Shown here in pieces: positions 11,901 to 24,116 of a stretch of DNA of 64,000 bases. Position 1 is the first letter of the stretch. Every line of letters begins with the position of its first letter. The notes beneath the pieces were generated by a model, which was not told the origin of the DNA, ran no database searches, and saw nothing but the letters and a program-made list of their open reading frames with translations. The DNA is from Panaeolus papilionaceus (Eukaryota; Basidiomycota; Agaricomycetes; Agaricales), in the NCBI GenBank assembly GCA_015501605.1, contig JADNRZ010000006.1:1-64000 (forward strand). The letters are read 5' to 3'. The translations under genes were made by a program, and so were the position numbers.

Positions 11901-12420
11901 AAGCCTGTTGAAGGAGATAAAAGAAAAAAGGAAGCAAGAATGGGAAGACTCACCTAGACACAAGTCCATACAGCAATATGATCCCACGCTCCCATCCAAC
12001 AACTTCTCTAAACTCGTAAACGGCCTCCAGAGGAAGCAGGCGAGCATCATCTTCCAGCTACGAACAGGCCATGTACAACTGGTGAAACATCTATTCAGGA
12101 TCAACAAAATAGAGTTGCCCATGTGCAAAAAGTGCAAAGGAAGACTAGAAACCCTGTACCACCACCTGATGGAATGTCCAGGTTATGAAGTAGCCAGACG
12201 GAAACATTTCAGATACATGGCTCGTAACAAGAGAACAATGGTCAGGCTCCTCATGGAACGCAAGCTCCTAACCAAACTGTTCAAATACTTAAACGACACA
12301 GGAAGGTGGAAATCCATTTACAGGCACTTTGAGACTCAGATAACGGAAAACAAAAATTAATTAATTTACTAAAACCTAGCAAACAGCTGCAAGGCTGTTA
12401 TCAAAAAAAATAAAAAAAAG
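8960..12420 (+). mobile_element. LINE B: 5'-truncated non-LTR retrotransposon
   Basis: Decayed coding sequence from about 8990 to 12360 is followed by a short 3' untranslated stretch and an A-rich tail (about 12404-12418). The domain order is end of endonuclease, linker, reverse transcriptase, RNase H and C-terminal cysteine region. An in-frame stop precedes 8990 and no ORF1 or most of the endonuclease is present, so the copy is 5'-truncated. It abuts LINE A on the left. The bases after the A-tail (AAAAAAAAGCGG) match the motif of the repeat block to the right, so it may have inserted into that repeat. Confidence 0.8.
8990..12360 (+). pseudogene. LINE B ORF2 remnant (RT, RNase H, zinc knuckle)
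   Basis: The coding frame is cut at about 9385, 9960, 11316, 11640 and 11803. The RT domain (10006-11316) shows NHFGGRAGRTTTDSVH, LFLDIKGAFPSV (first catalytic Asp) and FVDNIG at 10501-10518, where the second Asp of the FVDD box is Asn (AAC at 10510). RNase H follows: Asp in FFTDRSL, Glu in YEAELTGL, Asp in IGLDNQVV and the terminal NERAD. The usual His of the C-terminal loop reads Gln (WVPGQEGVEGNERAD). The C-terminus has CKKCKGRLETLYHHLMEC, a typical LINE C-terminal zinc motif. LINE C at 33168-33960 is a related but diverged element. Confidence 0.8.
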
Positions 12421-14394
12421 CGGTCAGAAGGAGTTTGATGTAGTGGTGATGGTGTGTATTCTTGAAACATCCAGCATCAACTATGATGGTTGCACACCAT
12501 TTTGAACCTATAGATGGCTATACTTGTCCAAATCACTTGGGGTTTTTTGCATTGTGTAACTAGAGTTAGTATATTCGTTTCCTGCAAGTTATGAAGTATA
12601 AATAGGACTGCTATGATATAGTAAAGTGCAGAATAGTGTATTTTAACATTTGTATTTGTGTATGGCCAATATTACAAATTTGGCTCAGTATATCAGGTGG
12701 TGGGCTGCGTAGAACGTTACATATGATGTATAGGAGCGCTTAGACAATGCTAGAGATGTATATATGGAGTGAAATACTAATGGAAAAAGCCATAGGAGCC
12801 CAGACTAACAGAAATGTCCATTTTGCTAATTCTACATGCAAATATAGGGATATATAATGCACTTCCATTGGATTTCAGAACCCCATTATGCAATATTGAT
12901 ATAGCAATATCATTTACTGGCATACATCATACAGAAGCATTACATTTTGGTGCGCTTTTTTAGTAATTTAGGTGAATAAATATTAATATGCTGATGGAAT
13001 ACAAGATAGTCTGTATTTTCACTATTAGGCTGGTGAGAGCCATTGAATAATGTTTATGAAGGGGTGTGCCAATTTTCATGTTGATAGCTGCAGGGGGTGT
13101 GGAGGAATGAAGCCAAAATAGCGGAGGGAGGAGGAGAAGAAGAAGGATCAAGGGGTGTTCCCACACTGTAGTACCCAAAATGCGAAATGCAATTGCTCCC
13201 TCCACAAGCACAACATTTCCATTCTGTTTCCAGATTCTAAAAGTAGGTGATTGTAGCTTTCCAGTGATATATACATGTCAATTAAAATAATAAAGGGAAT
13301 AAATACAAATGGTGCACAAAGAAATGTAATTAAAGATAGGGGCTAATTTAATTACTAAAAAAGCGAAATTGAATGGTGCTGTCCCCAGTGAGGATAGTGA
13401 TGAGATAAGAACAGATCCTTAAACTAGACACTGATAGCTTTCCAATGGTATATGTGGTGTGCAGAAAAAGAGCCAAAAAAGCGGTGGAAAATGCAGCAGT
13501 AATAATGCTATTAATAAATAGGGGCTATTGATTATCTAAAAAGCGGAGCTGTTTTGGGTAATCTCCTGCAAGAAAATAAAGAAATAAAATTCAGATTCAA
13601 ATACTAGGCAGCTGTAGCTTTCTATTGATATAGATATGTTGGGATAAAAGGGCCAAAAAAGCGGTGGAATAAATGCTGCAATAATGGTGGAAGAGGAATA
13701 TTAATTAGTGTGATGGCATTAGTGCCTGAAAGCAGATCAGTGATGCCAATTTCCCAAAAAAGCGAAGCTAATTAATGAGGATTGATGAAATTAAATGGGA
13801 TCAATGTCATCACATTAATATTCCTGATCAGGACAAAGATTTGATTTGTAAATAGGGGCTCATTTAATCAATGCACAATAACCACAGCAGATCTGCTGCT
13901 TCTGTGGCCACATTTGGCAGATCGGACCACATGAATAGATAGATATAGTGTATACCTTTCTAATGATATATATATCCCCCAAAATGGTGCCAAAAGCGAA
14001 GCAATATTGAGGAAATAATTGTAGTAGGGGGAATAGGGGCTAAAAAAGCGAACCTGATCTGCTGGGTTGCTGGTACAATTTGGCAGATCAGATGGTGGGG
14101 TCTTATAGAGGCTGTTAATAGCTTTCTAAAAATATATAGATCACCCAAAATGGTGCCCAGAGCAGTGCAATATTGAGCAGGATACTGTTTGGGCCAAAGA
14201 TAGGGGCTTTTCAAGTGACCCATGTAAAAAAACATTTTTAAGGGTCGATATGATTCATATGTGGGAGGCTGCGTTCAAAATTTCAGCCCAATCGGAGCAG
14301 AATTGAGCGCGCTATTTGCAATTTATATTATTTTTTCAATTTATTTTGATTTGTGTCCAGCTCTGAGAGTGTGTTTCCTTAATCGCTTGCCAAC
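12421..14394. repeat. Non-coding block with degenerate ~175-bp repeats carrying an AAAAGCG motif
   Basis: No convincing coding sequence is present. From about 13100 to 14200 two linked motifs recur: TAGCTTTCYANTGATATAT (near 13250, 13435, 13612, 13960 and 14112) and, 25-45 bases downstream, GCCAAAAAAGCGGTGG or variants (near 13460, 13655, 13755, 13990 and 14042). The spacing is about 155-185 bp, with one double-length gap, so this is a decayed tandem array. Phrases such as CAAAATGGTGCC and AATAGGGGCT also recur. The left part (12421-13100) contains looser relatives, for example AGCCAAAATAGCGG at 13110. It may be a satellite or the non-coding body of an unrecognised element. Confidence 0.65.
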
Positions 14395-14699
14395 CACTGA
14401 TCCCCCCACCCCGAAAATATCCATTCCAGGATCCTGATTTTTTTTCTCTACCCCCCCATACCCATATCACATCTATCCAACAACATTTCCCCTACCCCCA
14501 CCCAGCCAGATAAGCCCAAGCCCCTATCTAGCATCCCCCCCATCCATCCCCCCTATCCCCAACCCCCTACCTGTCCTCCTACACCCGGAAATTGACCCAT
14601 TTCACCCCCTATATACCCCTACCCACCCCCCTACCCATCTCCCACCCCTGGAAATCCCCCTAGTAGTGCTCCCCTAGCCCCCACTGCCTGTGGACAGTC
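14395..14699. other. C-rich low-complexity tract
   Basis: About 300 bases are dominated by runs of C on the plus strand broken by TA, AT and CCCTACCC-like words. It separates the repeat block from Gypsy A coding sequence. No ORF, promoter motif or RNA gene was seen. Confidence 0.6.
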
Positions 14700-16708
14700 C
14701 CTCATATATAATCCTAGCCTCTACAGGTGTTGTAAGGAGGACACTGAAGAGCATATCAATGCTACTTCAACCATCAGTCAACACCTGGCTGAAGGTTTCT
14801 TGCATAACTCTGCTCCTCAACCAGAACAGACTACTCTCCCTTCCTCACCTCATGGTCCAGTTCCTGACTATCAGAGTCTCTTCCATTGTGTCTTCTCTGA
14901 AGCTGAGTTTCTTAAGCTTCCTGAGAGAAGACCTTGGGATCATGCAATTGAGCTCATTCCTGGAGCCCAACCCAAGGGATGCAAGGTTTACCCATTAAAC
15001 CCTGCAGAACATGAAGAGGCTGAGCACTTCCTTGCTGAGAACAAGGCTCAGGGAAAGATTCGTTGCTCCAAGTCCCCCATGGCATCACCAGTCTTCTTTG
15101 TGAAGAAAAAGGATGGCTCTCTTCATCTGGTCCAGGACTATCGCATGCTCAATGATATGACTGTGAAGAACAAGTACCCTCTCCCTCTCATCTCTGACCT
15201 TATCAACCAACTTCGTGGTGCGCGCTACTTCACCAAGCTTGACATTCGTTGGGGTTTCAACAATGTCCGCATCAAAGAAGGAGATGAGTGGAAGGCTGCT
15301 TTTCGCACTCACAGAGGTCTCTTCGAACCTCTTGTCATGTTCTTTGGTCTCACCAACAGTCCTGCCACCTTCCAAACCATGATGAACGAGATCTTCCAAG
15401 ACATGATCTCTGAAGGTGTGGTTGTGGTATATCTGGATGACATCCTGATCTTCACCAAGGATATTCCTGAGCATCGAGAGGTCACTCATAGGGTCCTGAA
15501 GCGTCTAGAGGAACATGGTCTCTGCCTCCGCCTGGAGAAATGCGAGTTTGAGAAGACACGCATTGAGTACCTTGGGCTTATCGTTGCTGAGAACCGAGTC
15601 GAGATGGATCCTGTCAAAGTTGCTGGAGTTGCTCAATGGCCCACCCCCACCAATAGGAAAGAAGTCCAATCTTTCCTGGGTTTTGCCAACTTCTATCGAC
15701 GGTTCATCAAGGACTTCTCTCATCATGCACATCCCCTCTTTGATCTTACCAAGAGCTCCACTGAGTTTTCCTGGTCTCCTGCTGCCGCTACTGCCTTCCA
15801 GTCCATCAAGGATGCTGTCACCTCTTCCCCTGTCCTTGCTGCTCCCAATGATGATCTCCCTTTCCGGCTTGAAGCTGACTCTTCAGACTTCGCCACTGGT
15901 GCTGTACTCTCTCAGCAGTCTCCAGAAGATGGAAAGTGGCATCCCATTGCTTTCTTCTCCAAGTCACTCTCTCCTGTCAAAAGGAACTATGAGATTCATG
16001 ACAAGGAAATGCTTGCAATCATTCGAGCCTTGCAGGAATGGAGACACTTCCTTGAGGGTGCCCGCCACAAGTTTGAGATCTGGACTGACCACAAGAACTT
16101 GGAGTACTTCATGTTGTCTCAGAACCTCAACTGCAGGCAAGCCTGCTGGTCTCTCACTCTGGCGCACTTTGACTTTGTCATGCAGCACAAAGCAGGAGCT
16201 ACTATGGGAAAAGCAGATGCCCTCTCATGTTGGTCTGACCATGGTTCTAGTGAATGTGACAACCAGAACATCACCCTCCTCACCCCAGGGATGTTTGCAG
16301 TTCGTGCACTAGAAGGTCTGGAATTTGTTGGACAGGAACACTCTCTGGTTCGTGAGATCTGTCGACATTCCAAGGAGGCCTCTGATCTTGAGGACACTGT
16401 GGCCAAGGCAGTCAAGGCACTCAGAAAGACTGGATCTCAGTCTCTTTGCTCCTTGGAGTGGGATGAAGCTGATGGTCTTATCTACTTCTGTGGAAAGCTC
16501 TATGTTCCACCAGATGGTGATCTTTGTCGTCGCATTGTGGCTCTCTGCCATGACTCCACTCTTGCTGGACACCCTGGACATTGGAAGACCTTAGAGCTTG
16601 TGTCCAGGAACTACTGGTGGCCTCACATGTTGAAGTTCATTGGACTCTACACCAGCACCTGTGACATGTGTCTTAGGACCAAGACCATCAAGCAGTGACC
16701 CCTTGGAG
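14700..16708 (+). pseudogene. Gypsy A 5' half: reverse transcriptase, RNase H, integrase zinc finger
   Basis: An open frame (14800-16698, readable from about 14715) encodes the pol polyprotein of a Ty3/Gypsy element. RT spans about 15050-15600 with FTKLDIRWGF and the catalytic box YLDDILIF (15430-15453), intact here. RNase H follows with LEADSSDFATGAV, YEIHDKEMLAII and WTDHKNLEYF. The integrase HHCC region (about 16540-16670) has HDSTLAGHPGHWKT and CDMC. The gag and protease parts and the 5' LTR are missing. A TGA at 16696 stands where relatives usually have another residue, and two Arg-to-Cys changes (RQACW, ALSCWSDH) suggest CGN-to-TGN decay. The sequence ends at 16708, where the KDZ element is inserted; the integrase resumes in frame at 24547. 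Confidence 0.85.
16701..16708. repeat. Target-site duplication of KDZ copy 2 (left)
   Basis: The octamer CCTTGGAG immediately left of the KDZ tip is repeated exactly at 24547-24554, right of the opposite tip. An 8-bp duplication is what I recall for Zisupton-like KDZ elements. Removing the element plus one octamer makes the Gypsy A frame read through (PLGELEPL). Confidence 0.85.
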
Positions 16709-16945
16709 GAGGACTTTACTCTAGCCCAAATGTTTCGGCTGAGCCTCAGCTTATCAGCTCAATTAATTTTCTCACTAAAACTAGTAGAGAATGTTACTTT
16801 TGGTGTAAAATGAGGCTCAGCTGAGCCTTGGTTCTCAGTTGAGCTCTCTGCCAAAATTAACCAAGCCTCAGCGAAGTAAACTGAAACTAGCAACTGAGGG
16901 CTTAGCTGAGGCTCAGCTGAGATCAACTGAGGTTCAGCTAAAATA
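16709..16945. repeat. KDZ copy 2 left terminal region with CAGCTGAG array
   Basis: The tip is followed by repeated GAGGCTCAGCTGAG and TCAGCTTATCAGC-like units, and by TTAATTTTCTCACTAAAACTA and GGTGTAAAATGAGGCTCAG. From ACTCTAGCCC inward it is almost the same as the reverse complement of 26225-26349 and of about 1260-1387. Confidence 0.8.
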
Positions 16946-17439
16946 GCAAGAGTACCTTATTAATGTATTTAATATTTATTCATGCTATCAATACATGTAA
17001 ATATTGATTTCCTGTGATTCACATGTCTTCATTGCAATCATCTATATTTTCTGAGTTTTATTTGGTTTTGTGTTTTGTCTATCAATTTTATTTTGTTTTT
17101 CATTATTTTATTACAATTTTATGAATTACCTACAAATATGTTGTTCAATTAACATCATTATATATATAATATCTCATTCTTTAATGGTATTTATGCACAT
17201 ATATTTTGGTTCTATTTTATTTTATTTTAATTTATTTTTTGTGATTTTTTAATAATTTACACAATTTTATTTCAATTTATTTTGAATTTTAGTGAATTAT
17301 TCTAATTTATTTGTAATTTAGACAATTTAATTTAATTTTCTATGATTTTTCTCTATTTTCTATGATTTTTTCTCTATTTTTCATGATTTATTTCATTTTA
17401 TTTTATTATTTATATCTTATTTTATCTTATCTTATCTAT

Positions 17440-19070
17440 TGGTCCATGCGCGATCAACTGCAACCCATCAAGCATTGATGGTTCTTCATTGCCTTCCCAC
17501 CCTTTCTTCCTTCCCTCCCACACAACTGTCCCTCCTCCACCACCATATCTCCCCCGACACTGTCCCCTCCCTCATCATCAATGTCCTTGACGTCGACGAG
17601 CGTCATTCTTCGCTCCCCACAACCACCACCACCGCTTCACAGCCACTGCCGCCTATACACCACCACCACCAACGCCGTTACACGCCCACCACCACCATCA
17701 CAACCACCAGCACTACATCGCGCCTGCCCGCGAACATCACCTACCACCACGTCAGCGCTCGCGCAGGGGCCACGCCAGGAACAAGGAGCAGAGTGAGATA
17801 GATCGAGGGTGTAGAAAGATGAAGAGGGGACAACAAGTCCATCCCCACCCAGGTACGCCCACTCCCATCCCCTCTCTGCTCTCCACTCTGATGAACCGTC
17901 CTAGACAACGCGCACATGAGCGCACTGACCACACGTACAACACGTACAAAGCATAGCCAGGCCCCTATCGAGCCATCACCACCCTGTAAGGTGCCATACA
18001 GCGCACGAACCACGTGTGCAACACGCAGCAGGCCCTACTGAGCCAGCACCACCCCGTGACGCACTGAGGAGCACACGAATTATGTGTGCAATGGTATAGC
18101 AAGCCACTCCTGTGCCACCACCACCCCGCAACGCGCCGACAAGCATATGGACTACGCGCACGAGGTGTGACAGCCCCATACCGAACCACCCCCTCGACGC
18201 GGCTACGAGGGGTGTACCACCAGAACCACAACGCGCCAACAAGCCCACATGCCCCTAGCAGCCACCTACAGCCACCCAACCAGAACCACCACCCCCTGCA
18301 ACGTGCCTCTGAGCGCACGACCACCCAACCACCACCTTCAAGCACAAAGCACAAGCACCACCACCACCACCACCACCACCCCCTATTGTTGTTGGCTCAC
18401 GCGTGGCCCCCAACTCATCACCTGCGCATGGGTGACACAGGATATGAAAGGTTTTGGACGAGTTACAGACCAGTGCGACCCTGAAGGAGGGAACAGGTAA
18501 GCCAGCCCCATACACCCCTCCCCTGCCTGCTCTGACAACCCCCAAAGCCACCACCACCACCCCACATTGCGCTTTATGAGTGCAAAGCCCACCCCCGACC
18601 ACAACTTCCGCGTCGCGCAACAAGCGCAGTGCAGCCCACTACCACCACCACGCGTGACGCGCACGAGCGCTTGGCGCCACATTCAAACCACCACCACCAC
18701 CTCTACCCCTGCGCGCGCTGACCAGCGCACAGGCGAGCCAATCACACCCACCACCATCACACGTCGCGCCCACGAGTACGGCTCACCACACGCATTGCGT
18801 GTAAGTACACAGGTGTAGCAGCACCACCCCTAAATCACCACCACCAACCTGTGTCGCGCCTACAAGTGCACACCCAAACCATAACCACTTAAACCCGCAA
18901 CACGCGGAAAGTGCACAGGGTCACCCAACAACAGCCACCCCACATCGTGCGTACAAGCGCACATCAATCAACCACCACCTCCATCACCTGTCTGTGAGTG
19001 CACACACTACGCCCAAGGTTGTAGTGCACCCGACCACCATCGCCTCACACTTCCAAGTGTGTCGCACTTG
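17440..19070 (+). other. KDZ leader: CCACCA-rich, GC-rich non-coding zone
   Basis: This zone is highly biased in composition compared with the AT-rich element body. It has CCACCA runs (for example 18358-18383) and loosely periodic units containing CACCACC, ACGCGC and ACACGAATTATGTGTGCAA-like words around 17900-18900. Its left part is inverted at 1-430 in copy 1. ORFs here are side effects of the low complexity. It lies upstream of the first element gene and may act as promoter/leader, which is inference. Two and a half telomere-like CCCTAA units occur at 19501-19516, just before the first ATG. Confidence 0.55.
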
Positions 19071-19539
19071 TTTTTTGTTTGTTATTTTTTTTTCTAGGTA
19101 AGTATTAGAAGTGTTTTATCTCCGTAATAAAATGCTAAGTCCATTCTCGTATCCAGGTCTTGCTTGGTGCCCCGCTTTTTTTTTTTTTTCTTTTTTTTTT
19201 TCCATCTCTCCCTCTCGCACTGTTCCATCACTCGTCCTTGTCTACAATTGGATTACCAATTGTGACTATCACCTTACCATCCCCAATCCATTGTCTACAT
19301 TTGGATTACCGAACGTGACAATCATCTTCTCTCTTTCTCTGGACACTCACACCTTGCTAGTCACTGTTTGGATCACCGAACCTTGACCTGCACTGTTTTT
19401 TTTTTTTTTTTGTTTCTCTCTTGTGCTCTCCGTGGTTATAACCACATATATTCATATCTTGGTGCGTTTTGCATGGGGAAACTATTGTCAAATTTTTTTT
19501 CCTAACCCTAACCCTAGTCTCAACTTGTAACTATTCACT

Positions 19540-21836
19540 ATGCCAATAACAACTCGCAGCGGAAAGCAACCGCAACCTGTATCACCACCAAGAACCAACC
19601 AAGCCAATAAACGTAGCTTGGAAAGTCCAAACTCACCTAAAACCACTCGTAAGAAGTCAAAAAAGAAGGCTTCCAAGTCCGGTGATGATGAGTCTGCTTC
19701 TGCTCCTGCTCCGAAGAAAAAAGCAAAGAGCAAGGCAAAGAAAACTCGGTACGTCAGACATATTTTATCTGTATTTATTTAATAATTAATACTTCTATTA
19801 TTATTCATTAGAACAACTGCAGACAAGGATGCTGAAGTTGCAGCAGCCCCAGATGTTGCGCCAACTGGGTATGTATTTATTATTATATATTACTATTGCA
19901 TAAATTAATTGATATTCTTCCTAGTGTTGAAGCAAAACTTCTTGCTGCAAAAACGTCTATCGCACCCCCTCCTCGTTCTCTTCGTAGTAATACCAAAGCA
20001 AATTCTGTAGCATCTTCTACTCTAAACCTTGCTCCTGCTCCTGAGATTATTGAACCTGTACGCATTCGACGATCTGATATCCAATCTGCCTCGTCTTCTG
20101 ATGAAAGCCCTGAGATTATTCCAAGCCAATCCAAGGGCAAGGAGAAGGCGACTGTGCTTGACATACCTACAATCCACCCTTCATTTGATCTCAATGACCA
20201 GTTCGGTAGTGCTTTTGAGGAGTATCAAGACCAGATGATGCTCTTTGAGACAGCATTGATGATTGGAAGAGGAGAAGGAAGATGATGATGATGAAGAAAG
20301 ATGATGAGGAGGAAGATGATGATGAGGAAGATATGAGGAAGATGATGAGGCTGTGATCGAAGCTCATGATGCAGCAGACTATGTTGATGAGAAGCATGAT
20401 GATGATGATGAAGATAACCTGGGGATGTATGTTGATGAAGAAGCTGAACTTGATGCGATGTCATCTCAAATGGAGAATACATTGGATATCAACCAGAGTA
20501 AGTCTTACTTTATTCATGCTGATAGCTTTCAACAATATCTGTAGTTCCTGCTAATGGATCATCTAAGGCTACAGGTGGTCATATTCTGGCAAGGCTCTTG
20601 GCAACTCTGCTAAGATGGCTGACTTGGCAAATATCATATACCTCAAGAGCCTGAGCCAGTATTAGGACTTGTACAGTCTATCTGGCTTCAGAGGATGCTA
20701 CAGTCAATCCTCTCTCTGATTGTCCTCTTACAACCTTTGGCATCCAGCAATGTCTCCTCTCACTGCTGTTATTGATGCACTGCTCCAAGATCATCTTCCT
20801 GCTCTTAAAGGTATATATTTATCTTGTGTGTAATTACATATTTTCTAACTCTTTTTAGATCGCAATCCTTTGGTTCAAGTGTGGACTAGGTTTGGAAATG
20901 CACCATGCTGGTTGTCCTATGGCATTCTTAGCAATATCAAATCACCAAAGTACCATGGGCCATCTTGGGTCATTGATGAGAGCTCTACTTATATGTTACA
21001 TGTTTTATTTGTATGTTCTACTTCTATTCATCTTATATATTTTAACTTATCAACCTCATAGCAACTGTCTCCTCTATCTACTCCATCATCCAGTATTCCT
21101 GTCGCTGCTTCCCCCCAAGTCCCCTTCTCACATCATTCTTTGTCTATTGCTGCAACATCTTCATCCTCTCACTCTGGTTCACTTCATACCAACACTACTA
21201 ACAAGATGAACTCTCATACCAAAGTCAGCCAAGATGCAATCATCACTTTTCTCAATCTTATCCTACCATGGCTCAAAAAATACCAACAAAGAGTCCTATC
21301 AGACTTACATATCAGCGCTGGTCCACTATATGGAGAAAAAACAGGAACTTGCAATCTGAAAGTTTCTCAACCAAATTCTTTGGCAAAGTTCATCAGCCCT
21401 CTCAAATTTTTGATATATTTTGCAGCAGTGGATCACAGTCGACTTGGAAGGTCTTCAATATGTTCACCTCTTTCCTGATCTTCAAGAATGGTTTACCAAT
21501 CCATCTCCAGACCCCAGCCTCACTACTGCTCTTTGGAAGGGCCAGAAACCAGGATTTGTAACCTTGAGGAAGTTTTACATTGAACAAGGTCTTGTGCGAG
21601 ATGAAGGCACAGGAATTCGTATAATTCAAGCTAAGCTGACTAGTTTGGTGGATACAAAGAATAGGAGATATGAAGAATATCAGGCTGTATTGGATCTGGA
21701 AGAAGAGGAGGAAAAGAAGAGAGAAAGAGAGAAGAAGAGAGAGGAGAAAAGGAAAAGAAAGGAGAAGGAGAAGGAGAAGGAGAAGGACAAGGCAGAAAGA
21801 AGGATAAGGGAAAGAAAGATGATGATATGTCTATGA
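19540..21836 (+). pseudogene. KDZ-element upstream gene, basic/acidic protein of unknown function (probably decayed)
   Basis: A likely ATG at 19540 opens an exon rich in Lys (KKSKKK, KKKAKSKAKK: nuclear-localisation-like). Clean introns follow at 19749-19811 (GTACGT..TTAG) and 19869-19924 (GTATGT..CTAG). Exon 3 runs from 19925 with Ser/Pro-rich sequence and then a Glu/Asp run (20280-20420) in a GATGAA microsatellite, where the frame is lost. A GTAAGT-started intron follows around 20500-20545. From 20570 to 21420 only broken coding is visible. A better frame (21420-21836) carries QWITVDLEGLQYVHLFPDL and ends in a Lys/Glu coiled-coil-like tail. I do not recognise a domain, and no dioxygenase-type HxD motif of the TET/JBP family was seen. 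It may be the N-terminal part of the transposase gene or a separate gene. Confidence 0.5.
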
Positions 21837-21899
21837 ATGATTTGTAAGTTTTAGTGAAATTGTATATTGGACTTGTATGGAAATCAATATTGTTGTTAC

Positions 21900-24116
21900 A
21901 TAGCTTGATAAAAACTCTTCTTGCAACTACCAGTCAAATTTTTCTCCTGGTGGCATATTTGCTTGTGTTATTATCCAAATCTTCTTCTATCACCATCTGG
22001 CTTGGTGCTCTATATTCTATACCCATTGTCCTTGCAGCACCTACCCAAGAATTTCCAGCTATTACATTTGCAGCATTCAACCAAGTTATACTTGAAAACT
22101 TCCATGCAGATATCAAGCTGGACACTGTTTTGATATTGCTCTTCAGCATTCTCGAAAACCCAGAAGTCTTTAATCACCATAGCCGACAAAAGTACAAGAA
22201 AGTTGGAACAGAGCATTTGGCATCATTCAATGGGTGGATCTCTGCATTTTCCAATACCTTGCTGCATCGACTGCCAAACCATGAAAAAGATGTCTTTGGA
22301 CCAAATGCATCCTTTGGAGATACAGGAACAAAGATGATTGACTGTATCGACAATGTAGCTTCAGCAGTTGGATTTCAATCATACTCTGTCAAAGGCAAAA
22401 AATTGCGGACTTTAAAACCCATCAATTTTCAGTCACTACAGCCTATCCACATTATAGCTCCAATGTCTTTTGAATGTGAAACCACCACTTGCAATCGTTA
22501 TGCTCTCCACAGACTTACAGCATCTCGTGATCTACCTCAAGTGAAACTCCTTAAGGATGGAAAAGTAATCAAATATGCCTATGTTATCCAGGGAAAATGC
22601 AGCCACTGTAACACTATATATGCAGCAGATCGAGAAACCTTTGATCATACTGATAACACCAATCAGACTTTGAAGTACCGAACATATCTTAACTCTGCTC
22701 AGTATCTAAAGCTTGGTCAATCAGTTTGGTGTGATCATACCTATTCCAATGCAGTTGTCACTGGTATATATTCCTTCCATGCATCTGCTGCAGCCTACAC
22801 ACAATTCTGGAACCTAGCCTTTGCTGGCTCTGATATCAAGCTAAATCGTCACACACTTGGCAGGCTTTTATCCAAGAGTCAATTTGGTCTATTGCAGAAG
22901 ATTCTGGCAAACATCTCACAATTCCTAATAACCTCCCAATTGAAACTGTGACAGAATATGCCTTCAAAATCTTGAGAGATAAAGGCAAAATCCATCCTTC
23001 TAAATCACATACCTGTTCTCAATGCACTCATCCATACAAATCCCAACCTGATATAATACCTGCAAATATTAGGCGTGGAGATGATGATGTAGTAGAAGCT
23101 GCCATTCCTCCAAACATGACAGTTAATGTTGATGACCCTGATGCATTGGCATATAGACCTGTCCAAATGGTTGTGGTGGATGGAATTGTTACAGGACCTA
23201 CACATTGTGCTTATCCAGGTTGCACTAGCCCTCTTGCAAATCATCATGGAGAATCATTTTGCACTACTCATATGAATCAGTGGGCAGATCAATGCCGTGT
23301 TGTTGACTGCAGAAATAACTTGGTTCCCAATACTCGTGCTTGTACTCAGCACCAAGCACTCTGGAAAAAGCATCAACACCAACACAGTAAAACCTATTTG
23401 TCAGGACTACGACGTGCATTGCAAAGACCTGCAGAGCATGAAGTGTGGCAGCCTGAAATTAGAAATCAACACCAACAGCAGCATGATGAAGATAACCCAG
23501 AAGATGATACACGAAAGCACTACTTTGGATCAAGCCGCTTTTACTGTGTTGAAACTATCTGTGCACCATGTGGTACTGTAATTGCATGGACTCTATTTTC
23601 CAAAGCAGAGTCCCCAACCAACATACTCAAGTTTTTGGCAGATGTCTACCCCACTGCTGAGGAGAGACCTGACTTCATTTGCATTGATAAAGCCTGCCAA
23701 GTGTTACACACAGCATTTACCAATGGAAGCTGGAATAGATTATGGAAGGATACAACCGATTTATTGTTGATGCATACCATTATATCAACCACAAAGCAAC
23801 AGACCAACTTTGTCGCACATTCTGTAATCCTGCTCCTGCTGATGGTTCACAGCCCAATCTTGTAATTGTGGGATATAACAAGGATGGTCAGCCTTATCTT
23901 ATGTGTGCATTTAATACTCAAGCTTGTGAGCAGTTGAATGCATGGATAGGAGGCTTTGATTCCATTCTCAAGTGTCTTAAACTTGGGAATTTCCAATGGT
24001 TTTTACATGCTATGTTGTATTACCATACAAGATTTATTCTCAAGAAGAAAGTTGGAGAGAATAATGATGAGGATGATGAACACGGTGCAGAAGAAGGTGA
24101 TGATGAAACTTTGTAG
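21900..24116 (+). pseudogene. KDZ transposase with CxC5 and CxC6 cysteine clusters (frameshifted)
   Basis: The first part (about 21910-22930) resembles the CxC5-like cluster attached to KDZ transposases: a helical N-terminus, then CETTTCNRY and CSHCNTIY. After a frame change near 22935, the CxC6-like cluster follows with CSQCTHPY, HCAYPGCTSPL, FCTTHMNQWADQC and ACTQHQALW. The RNase H-fold transposase core then shows ETICAPCGTVIAWTLF and ICIDKACQVL (first Asp). A one-base shift near 23740 precedes RFIVDAYHYINH (second Asp) and ACEQLNAWIGGF (Glu), giving the DDE set. The tail is Glu/Asp-rich and ends at 24116. KDZ transposases move the element by DNA cut-and-paste. Family assignment rests on remembered motif layout. 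At least two frameshifts make it a pseudogene unless they mark unusual introns. Confidence 0.75.

Noticed and set aside
17439..18818. Open frames of 60-130 codons in the CCACCA-rich zone on both strands
   Set aside because: They are repetitive His/Pro/Thr or Gly/Val/Trp strings in all frames, caused by low complexity.
19501..19516. CCTAACCCTAACCCTA as an interstitial telomere
   Set aside because: Only about two and a half units, inside the KDZ leader; too short to be a telomere relic.
19540..24116. TET/JBP dioxygenase partner in the KDZ element
   Set aside because: No HxD..H iron-binding pattern or other TET/JBP motif was found in any frame I read.
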